Positions 12,983 to 19,690 of a stretch of 19,690 nucleotides of DNA are shown here, piece by piece (the stretch's first letter is position 1; each line of letters starts with the position of its first letter). The stretch covers positions 1 to 19,690 of the forward strand of contig CAZART010000098.1 of NCBI GenBank assembly GCA_964487555.1, written 5' to 3'. The stretch is from CAZART01 sp964487555 (GTDB taxonomy: Bacteria; Bacteroidota; Rhodothermia; Rhodothermales; VXPQ01). The notes under the pieces were generated by a model that searched no databases, was not told the DNA's origin, and saw only the letters and a program-made list of their open reading frames with translations. The position numbers and the translations under genes are program-made.

Positions 12983-15664
12983 TTAGAATTGGAAGCCGAC
13001 GGATAGGTCGAGGAGGCGGCCTTCGTCCGAATAGCCGAGGCTCGCAGTGAGGACCGTCATGTCAAAGGGTGCCATCCATAGGCCGCCGCCGTAGCCGCGG
13101 TGCCAGAGGTCGGAGTCTTCGTCATCGACCCAGACGCGGCCGTGATCGATGAATCCCAGGAGACCAAGCTCGCCCTTGACGAGATACAGGTTGAAATCCA
13201 GGAGTTTGGCGCGGAGATCCGCATTGGCGAAGACGGCGCTTCGGCCGGCGAACCGGGTGCGGGCGAATCCGCGAAGGTTGTGGCGACCGCCGAGGGTGCT
13301 GGCCGCGAAGAACGGGAACGATCCGACGTTCGTCGCGCCGCCGGCGCGCAGGGCGAGCGTGATCTGCGAGGGGAGCGGTAGTGTATAGTAGTACCTCAGC
13401 TCCGATGAAAACCGGCCGAAGCGTTGATCGCTGGTCCTAACGGCGGCGTTGAAGGAGGCGCGAACCATCCATAAGAAGCCGGTGTGGCTATTCAGGGTCG
13501 AGTCGCGGCCGTCCAAGGCGATGGTGGATTGAAAGCCGGCAAAATATTTATCCGTGAGCTCCTCTTCGGTAAAGCCCACGCGGGGATCGCCGGCACTCAT
13601 TCCTTCGAGCGGATCGACGCTTATGTACTCGGCCCGCGGGCCGAACTCAACGTACGAACGGCCTCCGAGGCTGCGCCGCAGGGACGGCACCGCCGATACG
13701 GTTCGCATCTCGGCGAGGAATCGCGACCGATCGGTCTCCGACGTTTCGTTTCCGAGCCCGTAGAAGTTGCGAAACTCGCGCGCCGTCAGGGCATCCACTT
13801 CGAGGCGGGCGTCGAAGTCGTTCCAGACCGAAATCAGCCGCCCGTCGTAATACGCGTTGTACGCGCGGCTTCTGGGTGCGATGTTTAGCGTGAGCAGGTG
13901 CCGCGCGGCGTAGGGATCTTTGCGGAATCCGCTCCGAACAATTCGAACGCCGCCGCCGACGAAGATTCCGTCGTCGCTGTTGTAATCCACACTCGCCACC
14001 GGACTGATCGGGTTGAGCTCGAACCGCAGCGGCTCATAGCTGTTGTTCCTCGGATCCGGCGAGAGATAGGTTCGCGACTCGGGGCCCGTCTCGGTCGTCG
14101 TATGCTCCACCGTATCGTAAAAGCGCGTCAAGCGCGAGGGGCCCTTCACCTCGGAGCTGTCAACGAACCGGTCGTCACCCTCGCCACCAATGATGCGGAT
14201 CAGTAAGCCGTCATCGGCGTCGCCCTCCAGGATGAACTGGTCGTTTCCTCCGAGACCGAAAAGACGGATCTCGTCCGTCTCATCGTGGAGAAACACGCGG
14301 CGCATGAGCTCGCGCACGACGTCTCCTTCTTTTTTGGTCTTGAGGACCACCAGGCGCGTTTCATCGGCATTGAGCCGCGCGATCTCGAACCGCTCGTGCT
14401 TGTCCGAGCCGACGACGTCCACGGTCTCGGCGAGCAGGTCGTAGTAATCCGAGGCCACAGAAGGAAGCTGGTCTCGTCTCGATTTGAGGATCCGGGCGGT
14501 CATAGGTCCGATCAGATCGAAAACCGTATCCGGCCATATGCGGACGGCTTCGTCGATGACCTCGTCGGTCAGTGCATTTTTGAGGCTGTCGGCGATCTCG
14601 ATCCAATCCTCACGGTCCAGGCTGGGCGTGAACCGGCGGTCGAGTATTGACCCCTGCCAGTTCAATCCGAGAACGTCGGAGATGTCGTCGTCGAAATCTC
14701 CGAGTCTGCGCAACACCATGGGGCCGACGAGCCGGCCGAGCCGATTCAAAACGCCGTCGAACTTGACGAAAGCGAAGTCGCGATCCTTCGGCACGGCGAC
14801 GAAGCGGGTACCGTGCTCCGTGTCGAACTCGGCCCACCTCCATTGCTCGTCATGGCGGTCCCAGTCGCCGATAACCATATCGAAGAGGCGCGCTCGCGCG
14901 AAAGCCCGTTCGTCCACGCGCTCGTCGTTATCCTCGCGCGTTTTTTCGAACATCTTGGCGGTCCCGACAATGTTCTCCGAAAAGCCGAAGCGAGCGGCCT
15001 CGGACTGATCTTCGTCGGGTTTCCGTTCGAATTGGGCGAGCATCCCTGCGTATTCGTCGCGAAACTCGCCCAGGCGCGGGCTGTCCGGGATGATGACCTC
15101 GGTTGGATGTGGGTGCAGGACGCCGGCCGCCCGGGCAAGCGACGGCACGATCAAGGCCCCCACAGGATTCATCGCGGAGGTTTGATCTTGCGCAATACTG
15201 CTGACGAACGTGCCTCGAACACCCGGCGGTAGTGAGAGGTCCACAAACTTATCGACCGACCGAAGCACGTAGAAATGGCCGTCCCCGCCTTCGAGGTGCA
15301 GCGATTTTGTCTGCATACCGCCCCCTCTGCGGATCGGCGTCAGTCCGCCGGCGGTCTCGTCGAGGTCGATGACAGGCACCTCAAGCGGTGTCATCCACAG
15401 GCTGCGATATTCAGTCCCTAACAGCCACCTCTTTAGAGGTCCCGCTCCGTAGCGCGTACTCGGCGCCCGCGTGATAGACGCATGGCTTACAAAACGGTAC
15501 GGTTCCGGCGTTCGATCCAAGGATATGTTCTCAGCGCTCGTATCGGCCGGCGAGGGCGGCGGCACGGGGTCGTCGTCAGACTCGTCCTGCGCGTCGGCAC
15601 GACCGGGGGCACACGCGAACGCGACAAAGATGAAAAGGACGACAAGACGCTTTATAGGCCACAT
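12983..15664 (-). CDS. Kinase-like domain fused to an Omp85/surface-antigen outer-membrane barrel
   Basis: 893 residues from ATG 15664; a TTG at 15673 would add three. A Sec signal (PIKRLVVLFIFVAFACAPG) ends at ADA-Q near residue 25. Residues about 55-400 are soluble: TKSLHLEG and FYVLRSVDK (~120-140), SAMNPVGALIVPSLARAAG, then LFDMVIGDWDRHDEQWRW (~261-277, Asp269) and VPKDRDFAF (Asp294/Asp296). DRH followed about 25 residues later by an Asp motif recalls the catalytic loop and metal-binding Asp of HipA, FAM20 and PI-kinase-like folds. Residues ~469-500 hold GGNDQF and GGEGDDRF, close to calcium-binding RTX nonapeptides. Residues ~540-893 are beta-rich with GGRHNLRGF (the Omp85 loop-6 RGF motif) and end in Phe, the usual barrel C-terminus. 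It should sit in the outer membrane with the extra domain in the periplasm. The barrel call is firm; kinase activity is inferred. Confidence 0.82.
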   Translation of the reverse strand: MWPIKRLVVLFIFVAFACAPGRADAQDESDDDPVPPPSPADTSAENISLDRTPEPYRFVSHASITRAPSTRYGAGPLKRWLLGTEYRSLWMTPLEVPVIDLDETAGGLTPIRRGGGMQTKSLHLEGGDGHFYVLRSVDKFVDLSLPPGVRGTFVSSIAQDQTSAMNPVGALIVPSLARAAGVLHPHPTEVIIPDSPRLGEFRDEYAGMLAQFERKPDEDQSEAARFGFSENIVGTAKMFEKTREDNDERVDERAFARARLFDMVIGDWDRHDEQWRWAEFDTEHGTRFVAVPKDRDFAFVKFDGVLNRLGRLVGPMVLRRLGDFDDDISDVLGLNWQGSILDRRFTPSLDREDWIEIADSLKNALTDEVIDEAVRIWPDTVFDLIGPMTARILKSRRDQLPSVASDYYDLLAETVDVVGSDKHERFEIARLNADETRLVVLKTKKEGDVVRELMRRVFLHDETDEIRLFGLGGNDQFILEGDADDGLLIRIIGGEGDDRFVDSSEVKGPSRLTRFYDTVEHTTTETGPESRTYLSPDPRNNSYEPLRFELNPISPVASVDYNSDDGIFVGGGVRIVRSGFRKDPYAARHLLTLNIAPRSRAYNAYYDGRLISVWNDFDARLEVDALTAREFRNFYGLGNETSETDRSRFLAEMRTVSAVPSLRRSLGGRSYVEFGPRAEYISVDPLEGMSAGDPRVGFTEEELTDKYFAGFQSTIALDGRDSTLNSHTGFLWMVRASFNAAVRTSDQRFGRFSSELRYYYTLPLPSQITLALRAGGATNVGSFPFFAASTLGGRHNLRGFARTRFAGRSAVFANADLRAKLLDFNLYLVKGELGLLGFIDHGRVWVDDEDSDLWHRGYGGGLWMAPFDMTVLTASLGYSDEGRLLDLSVGFQF

Positions 15665-15873
15665 TGAGCACAAACTTTCTGGACCGAATGTTCATTTGGC
15701 TGCATCCTGCCAGGATGTGTGAAGCTTATTATGTAGCGCCGAAGAGGCGATTCGTTCTATCGGACGAGAAACTAACCAGTTACGATCGAGGCGTGGAGCG
15801 CGGCACTATGCGCCGTAGGGTGCGTATATTGCGGCGACGAAGTGAGCCCTTCAAGAAGAGCTTAGATCATGCC

Positions 15874-16116
15874 ATGCCATCTGATGTCCGACGCAACGAC
15901 CCCTGTCCCTGCGGAAGCGGCGCGAAATACAAGAACTGCTGTCAGGGGAAGATGTCCTGGCGCGATAATAGGATGGTAACGGGCGCCGGCATCGCGTTGG
16001 TGTTGCTCGTCGGTCTCCTCCTAATCGGCATCGTGTTCTCGAGCGGCGGGGACAGCGAACGACGTGACTGTCCGCCGGGGCAGGTGTGGTCAGAGGACCA
16101 TCAACATTGCCACTGA
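15874..16116 (+). CDS. Small SEC-C zinc-motif membrane protein
   Basis: 80 residues from ATG 15874. The frame is open upstream, but the longer versions (ATG 15664 and 15808) add only a basic, low-complexity stretch. Residues 6-24 hold the SEC-C motif RRNDPCPCGSGAKYKNCC (CPCGSG...CC), a zinc knuckle found at the end of SecA and on many small proteins. One membrane helix follows (residues ~35-54, GAGIALVLLVGLLLIGIVF), then a tail ending DCPPGQVWSEDHQHCH, rich in Cys and His and able to bind metal. It is probably a single-pass inner-membrane protein with the zinc knuckle in the cytoplasm and the Cys/His tail outside. The function is unknown. It is divergent from the kinase/barrel gene. Confidence 0.8.
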   Translation: MPSDVRRNDPCPCGSGAKYKNCCQGKMSWRDNRMVTGAGIALVLLVGLLLIGIVFSSGGDSERRDCPPGQVWSEDHQHCH

Positions 16117-16295
16117 TCCGCCACGCCGGCTTGGATCGCTGGACGTTTGTCTTTTCGAAGTCACCGCCGACGAAGTGTCGTGCTCCCTCCATCGCTTTCA
16201 ATCGCGCACAGCTAAGCCAATCCCGAAAGTTCAGGGCGGCCGGCTGCCTTCCTTTTTTCGAACCTTCGGAGTACCGATCGCAAAGTAAGACCGAT

Positions 16296-17057
16296 CTAAT
16301 TCATCCGGTCGCCGTCGACGAACACTTCGACGCGCTCGCTGAAGAAGGCGATGCGGCCGGCGATCCCCGCCGCCTCGGCGGTCGGATGGTCGTAACTCCA
16401 GGCGGCGTCAATGACCTGCTCACTGCCGGCGTTGATGCTCCAGTACCGGTTTGCGATCCCCTTGTACGGGCAGCGGGTTACAGTGTCGGTCGCCCGGAGG
16501 AGCGCCAATCGCACGTCCGGCTTGGGCAGGTAATAGCGTACGGGTAGGCCCGTTTCAAAGAGAAGCACGGGCCTATCCGACTCGGCCACCATCGTGGCGC
16601 CGACCTTCACCTCAATGTGGCGGGAGCTCGCTAGGACGTCGATGCGCGTATACGGACTGCGCGCATGGACGAACACCTCCTCATCCTCCTCGAACCAGGC
16701 ATCCACCGCGTTCCATTCGAAGGCGAAGAGATCGCCAATCGGCGGACATCCCTCTACGGGTTCCGGGTAGTTCCATACGGCGTCCTCTGCGATACGGTCA
16801 TGCAATTCGATCGACCAGTATCGGGCGTCGCCCTTCCTCGAACAATGATAGGTCTTCTCCGAAGGGACGAGAACGTCATGCCGGAGGTCTTCCTGAGGAA
16901 AATAGTAGACGGGAGGATGGCCTCGCTCGAAAAGGAGCTGGATATCCGTGCTTTCGGCAATGCACATCCCGCTGAAGGCGGCACGCACTCGTTTCGCACA
17001 GGATTCGAGGATCAAATCCGTCTCGCGATCCACGATCTGCGGAATGCTGAACGACAT
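16296..17057 (-). CDS. Protein with two DUF427 domains
   Basis: 253 residues, ATG at 17057 preceded by AGGGAG seven bases upstream. It contains two tandem copies of DUF427 (PF04248). The first (~25-120) has PVYYFPQEDLRHDVLVPSEKTYHCSRKGDARYWSI and ends at FEWNAVDAWFEEDEEV; the second (~150-248) has FETGLPVRYYLPKPDVRLALL, TVTRCPYKGIANRYWSI and ends at RVEVFVDGD (motifs given in pieces here only to show the duplication). Both keep the C-x-x-KG-x-x-x-YWS core. No signal peptide, so cytoplasmic. The family is widespread and has no settled function. No functional link to the neighbours is apparent. Two copies of a 9 bp word lie in its upstream region. Confidence 0.88.
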   Translation of the reverse strand: MSFSIPQIVDRETDLILESCAKRVRAAFSGMCIAESTDIQLLFERGHPPVYYFPQEDLRHDVLVPSEKTYHCSRKGDARYWSIELHDRIAEDAVWNYPEPVEGCPPIGDLFAFEWNAVDAWFEEDEEVFVHARSPYTRIDVLASSRHIEVKVGATMVAESDRPVLLFETGLPVRYYLPKPDVRLALLRATDTVTRCPYKGIANRYWSINAGSEQVIDAAWSYDHPTAEAAGIAGRIAFFSERVEVFVDGDRMN

Positions 17058-17071
17058 GGGCTTGCTCCCTT

Positions 17072-17103
17072 TTCGTTCGATTGTAGGATGCTACTTCGTT
17101 CGA
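17072..17103. promoter_or_regulatory. Two 9 bp direct repeats upstream of the DUF427 gene
   Basis: TTCGTTCGA occurs at 17072-17080 and again at 17095-17103, 23 bases apart start to start, that is about two helical turns. The downstream copy continues into TTCGAA, a short palindrome. They lie 15-46 bases upstream of the start at 17057, where a repressor or activator could bind. No known regulator is implied. Confidence 0.35.
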
Positions 17104-17165
17104 AGGCATGATCCTACCGTCCCGCACCGGTTCCAAAAAACGAGGGAGGGTTATAGGAGGGAGGA

Positions 17166-17246
17166 CGTAGCCCGAAGTCGCAGCGTCGCCCGATGGTCCA
17201 CGGTAGCTCAACATCGCTGTGTCGCCCGATGCTGCAGCGTAGCCCG
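17166..17246. repeat. Degenerate 17-19 bp repeats
   Basis: Units starting at 17166, 17184, 17203, 17221 and 17238 share a GTMGCCCGA-like core (GTAGCCCGA, GTCGCCCGA, GTAGCTCAA, GTCGCCCGA, GTAGCCCGT). Unit length drifts between 17 and 19, so it does not keep a reading frame. The array fills most of the gap between the DUF427 gene and the 3' end of the small barrel gene. Confidence 0.6.
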
Positions 17247-17257
17247 TTTCGTGACGC

Positions 17258-18004
17258 CTAGTGCCGCACACGAAGCCCGATATGCGGCACGATGAGATCG
17301 GTGCGCGACTTGACGGCGTCGACGTTGAGGCGGCCATCGAGTTCGTGAAGGGAGTTTTCCGTTGCGTATTCCGCCCTGGTGCCGAAGAGGTAGCGAACGC
17401 CTGCATGTAGCGAGATCGTGGACGTCCGATCGCTCAAGACCGCCCGTTGTTGATGGAGCGGAAGCTCAAATCCTCCGCCCACGCCATAGCTAAAGGCCGG
17501 ATCGGTTATCCACGAATCCTGCGAAAGCCCATGGCGGAACGCGATGACGTCACTCTCCACGTTCACCCGTGTCGCGAAGTACTTGATGCCGGCGAGGGCA
17601 TCCACGTACGGCTGGAAGGGACCCTGAAGCGGCTGCAACCGAACGACCAAGTGGCCGAGAAGCAGGTTGTTTGAGACGCCTGTCCGCACGGCTTCGACAG
17701 GGACCGCCAGATCCTCACCAATGGCGCCGTCGAAGACCGTGTCGTGAATGCGCAGCCGTGAGTCGGATCCGTAATTCAGATATCCTAGCTCAGTGCCAAG
17801 GATCAGCGGCAATCCGGGTACCCGGCCACCGATAAATGTGCCGAAGCCGAACACATTTGCATCCAGATGCCGATCGAATTCGCCCTGCGGCAATCCTGCT
17901 GCCAAATTAACTTCGGCTCTGACTTCGCCGGCGTCCTGAAATTGGGCTCCTGCGGTTGAAAATGTGATTAGAAGCGCAATTGCTGTCGAAATATACCGTC
18001 TCAT
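17258..18004 (-). CDS. Small outer-membrane beta-barrel protein
   Basis: 248 residues from ATG 18004, chosen because it follows a strong ribosome site (AAAGAGGTGA, five bases before ATG) and starts a Sec signal, MRRYISTAIALLITFSTAGA, cut near AGA-Q. The frame continues upstream to 18094 without meaning. The mature chain is made of alternating beta-type segments with glycines and aromatics (FGFGTFIGGR, ILGTELGYLNYGSDSRL, YVDALAGIKYFATRV, AFSYGVGGGFELPL, ISLHAGVRYLFGTRAEY) and ends HIGLRVRH. This resembles OmpA-like/porin-family barrels of 8-10 strands found across Bacteroidota. The last residue is His rather than Phe/Tyr, a mild departure. The role is unknown. The gene is divergent from the cyclopropane synthase gene, with 270 bp between them. 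Confidence 0.78.
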   Translation of the reverse strand: MRRYISTAIALLITFSTAGAQFQDAGEVRAEVNLAAGLPQGEFDRHLDANVFGFGTFIGGRVPGLPLILGTELGYLNYGSDSRLRIHDTVFDGAIGEDLAVPVEAVRTGVSNNLLLGHLVVRLQPLQGPFQPYVDALAGIKYFATRVNVESDVIAFRHGLSQDSWITDPAFSYGVGGGFELPLHQQRAVLSDRTSTISLHAGVRYLFGTRAEYATENSLHELDGRLNVDAVKSRTDLIVPHIGLRVRH

Positions 18005-18009
18005 CGCTA

Positions 18010-18019
18010 TCACCTCTTT
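18010..18019 (-). promoter_or_regulatory. Strong ribosome-binding site fixing the start of the small barrel gene
   Basis: The - strand reads AAAGAGGTGA, then TAGCG, then ATG 18004. It is one of the few clear Shine-Dalgarno matches in the window and decides between 18004 and the upstream in-frame start at 18094. Confidence 0.6.
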
Positions 18020-18156
18020 GAGCCTGCCCGAAGTGTACGATGTGTTTACCAGGTGAGCTCGCGGTTGCTCCAGCATTGGAGAGAGACGAGCCAAAGTGTA
18101 ACATTTTATGCGGTTCGCGTAGCTTCATGTCCGCCTTCAGGATCGTGCGCACGGGA

Positions 18157-18202
18157 GTGCTGCTGGTTCACGTTTCGCGTCGTTGCGCCTCTTCGCAATA
18201 GC
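18157..18202. repeat. Dispersed repeat, copy 1 (upstream of the cyclopropane synthase gene)
   Basis: 46 bp, aligning without gaps to 19580-19625 on the other side of the synthase gene at 35 of 46 positions; the core CGCGTCGTTGCG...TCGCAATAGC is almost identical. It lies in the 270 bp divergent gap, 72 bases before the synthase start. Unlike the downstream copy it is not followed by the GCTATT half of a hairpin. Confidence 0.7.
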
Positions 18203-18274
18203 CGCCATCCGACGCTTGCGTCCCGCGCGTTTCTTACCTTTCTGAGGGGAGCTTCTCACCGAGCTGCAAAACGA

Positions 18275-19417
18275 ATGGCTGTCGACGTTACGCGAAGATC
18301 CATAGGCGCCGGCCGCATGGAAGCGGTCGTGCGGGATCTGCTCGAGACGGCGGACGTGCGCATCGGCGGCGATCGACCGTGGGACGTGCAGGTTCACGAG
18401 AACGATTTCTATCGCCGGGTGCTCAGCGGCGGCCTTCTCGCGCTGGGCGAATCGTACATGGACGGGTGGTGGGACTGCGAGGCGCTCGATCAATTTGTCG
18501 CGCGGGTGCTTCGATCCGGATTGCGGGATACGGTGAAGGCGTCGGGGCGCGCGCGCCTTCTGATCCTCCTTGCCGCGGCCACCAATCGCCAGAGCCGCCA
18601 CCGCGCCTTCGACGTTGCCGAGCGTCATTACGATCTCGGAGACGATTTATTCGACGTCATGCTCGACCGCCGCAGGACGTACAGCTGCGGCTACTGGAAG
18701 GACGCCGCGACGCTCGACGAGGCCCAGGAGGCGAAGCTGGATTTGATCTGCCGCAAGATCGGCCTGGTCCCCGGCCAGCACGTCCTCGACGTAGGCTGCG
18801 GATGGGGGAGCTTCATCGGATTTGCCGCCGAGAAATACGGCGTGGAGGCGACCGGGATCACAGTCTCGCGCGACCAGGCCGCCTACACCCGCGAACGTTT
18901 TCCGTCCCTCGAGATCCGTCTGCAGGATTACCGCGATCTCGACGGGAGATACGATCACATCGTCTCGGTCGGCATGTTTGAGCACGTGGGCGTCAAGAAC
19001 TATCGGACGTTCATGGAGGTGATGCATCGCTGCCTGGCAGAGGACGGACTCCTTCTCCTCCACACCATTGTGAGCAACCGGTCGGGACACACGATCGATC
19101 CGTGGACGGAGAAGTACATATTTCCCAACAGCATGCTGCCCTCTCCGAAGCAGATCGGGGCCGCGGTGGAGGGCTTGTTCATCATCGAGGACGTCCACAA
19201 TTTCGGCGCCGATTACGACACGACGCTTCTGGCGTGGCATCGTAATTTCGAAGACGGCTGGCCGCGGATCGCGGACAAGTATGGCGAGCGGTTTCGCCGG
19301 ATGTGGCGTTATTATTTGCTGACCGTGGCCGGAGGTTTTCGGGTGCGGCGCAACGGGCTCTGGCAGGTAGTGCTGTCGAAGAAGGGCGTGCCGGGAGGAT
19401 ATCGAAGCGTGCGGTGA
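18275..19417 (+). CDS. cfa: Cyclopropane-fatty-acyl-phospholipid synthase
   Basis: 380 residues from ATG 18275, close to the 382 of the Escherichia coli enzyme; the frame runs upstream to 18053, but that part is unlike the family and crosses a dispersed repeat. It transfers the methylene group of S-adenosylmethionine to double bonds of phospholipid acyl chains at the inner membrane. The N-terminal domain has DFYRRVLSGGLLALGESYMDGWW (~44-66), then HYDLGDDLFDVML (118-130), TYSCGYWKD with the active-site-region Cys (~138), SAM motif VLDVGCGWGSF (170-180), QDYRDLDGRYD (217-227), VSVGMFEHVG (230-239), NFGADYDTTLLAWH and RMWRYYLLTVAGGFR. All match E. coli Cfa closely as I recall it. It stands alone, with no operon partner in the window, and may alter membranes under stress. 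Confidence 0.97.
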   Translation: MAVDVTRRSIGAGRMEAVVRDLLETADVRIGGDRPWDVQVHENDFYRRVLSGGLLALGESYMDGWWDCEALDQFVARVLRSGLRDTVKASGRARLLILLAAATNRQSRHRAFDVAERHYDLGDDLFDVMLDRRRTYSCGYWKDAATLDEAQEAKLDLICRKIGLVPGQHVLDVGCGWGSFIGFAAEKYGVEATGITVSRDQAAYTRERFPSLEIRLQDYRDLDGRYDHIVSVGMFEHVGVKNYRTFMEVMHRCLAEDGLLLLHTIVSNRSGHTIDPWTEKYIFPNSMLPSPKQIGAAVEGLFIIEDVHNFGADYDTTLLAWHRNFEDGWPRIADKYGERFRRMWRYYLLTVAGGFRVRRNGLWQVVLSKKGVPGGYRSVR

Positions 19418-19579
19418 GTTTACTCTATGCGTGCCTCTCATCAGCAGCATCGGCGCCACCCCATTGGCCTCTTGCCGTCGGCTTGCGGGAGCAGGGTGCA
19501 AACCGCTGTCGGCGGCTGTAGCCTACCGTCATGGTCGTGAGCACTTGTTCCATCAATTCGCAACTAGGGTAACATATGA

Positions 19580-19625
19580 GTGCCGCTGCATCGTACTCCG
19601 CGTCGTTGCGTTTCCTCGCAATAGC
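19580..19625. repeat. Dispersed repeat, copy 2 (downstream of the cyclopropane synthase gene)
   Basis: The partner of 18157-18202 (35 of 46 identical). Its 3' half is shared with the first unit of the 31 bp tandem duplication at 19605-19666. Confidence 0.7.
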
Positions 19626-19666
19626 TCCGCTATTAGTTGCGTTTCCTCGCAATAGCTCCGCTATTA
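19605..19666. repeat. Perfect 31 bp tandem duplication containing a hairpin
   Basis: Two identical 31 bp units, 19605-19635 and 19636-19666, each GTTGCGTTTCCTCGC followed by AATAGC-TCC-GCTATT-A. The AATAGC/GCTATT part is a 6 bp stem with a 3-base loop, so each unit carries a small palindrome, like REP elements. The 273 bp from the synthase stop to the window edge holds no convincing gene. Confidence 0.92.
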
Positions 19667-19690
19667 CTCGTCAACGCGCCTAGCGGAGCA

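Noticed and set aside
12661..13050. 129-residue open frame on the + strand in the repeat-rich gap
   Set aside because: It runs through the 32 bp repeats and into the 3' end of the opposite-strand barrel gene; composition is Arg-rich and unlike a real protein.
18005..18274. TACACTTTG on the - strand as a Bacteroidota -7 box for the small barrel gene
   Set aside because: It has three instead of two bases between TA and TTTG and I could not find a TTG at the proper distance.
18137..18628. 163-residue open frame on the - strand over the start of the synthase gene, whose C-terminus resembles that of the frame at 19425-19652
   Set aside because: The likeness (AIA-RRND-like residues) is explained by both frames crossing copies of the dispersed DNA repeat; neither looks coding elsewhere.
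1..19690. tRNA, rRNA, insertion sequence or phage genes
   Set aside because: No cloverleaf, rRNA-like stretch, transposase, integrase or phage structural gene was recognised on either strand.

Overview
The window looks like the chromosome of a GC-rich member of the Bacteroidota/Rhodothermota group, with Rhodothermales-like bacteria the best guess. The reasons are a QNYPNPF-type C-terminal sorting domain of the type IX secretion system (T9SS) on the first protein, several Tat-exported or lipoprotein enzymes, outer-membrane barrel proteins ending in aromatic residues, and weak Shine-Dalgarno sites at most starts. This is read from motifs only; no database search was possible.

Left two thirds (1-12429): a catabolic locus. 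It opens with the 3' end of a secreted DUF4832/T9SS protein and a lipoprotein amidohydrolase. A C-rich 25-26 bp tandem repeat follows, then a tight four-gene run on the + strand: three tandem paralogues of the Gfo/Idh/MocA fold that resemble glycoside hydrolase family GH109, followed by an M20 metallohydrolase. Facing this run on the - strand are a sodium/solute symporter (SSS family) and a fourth, Tat-exported and much more canonical GH109-like protein. Divergent from the symporter is a lipoprotein sulfatase with an intact CxPSR motif. Together these suggest desulfation and NAD-dependent cleavage of a sulfated, probably N-acylated sugar, with uptake by the symporter and hydrolysis of an amide by the M20 or amidohydrolase enzyme. 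No SusC/SusD pair is seen. The substrate is inferred, not shown.

Right third (12430-19690): mostly envelope genes. A 553 bp gene-poor gap with repeats and hairpins leads to a large outer-membrane protein that appears to join a kinase-like periplasmic domain (a DWDRH motif and a later DRD motif) to an Omp85/surface-antigen barrel. Then come a small SEC-C zinc-binding membrane protein, a protein with two DUF427 domains, a small outer-membrane barrel and a cyclopropane-fatty-acyl-phospholipid synthase. The synthase gene is flanked by related dispersed repeats, and the downstream side also carries a perfect 31 bp tandem duplication containing a short hairpin.

The strongest leads are (a) the divergent GH109-like trio, which keeps the fold and the YP-x-H histidine but has lost two tyrosine-bearing active-site motifs and has three different N-termini, and (b) the kinase-like/outer-membrane-barrel fusion.
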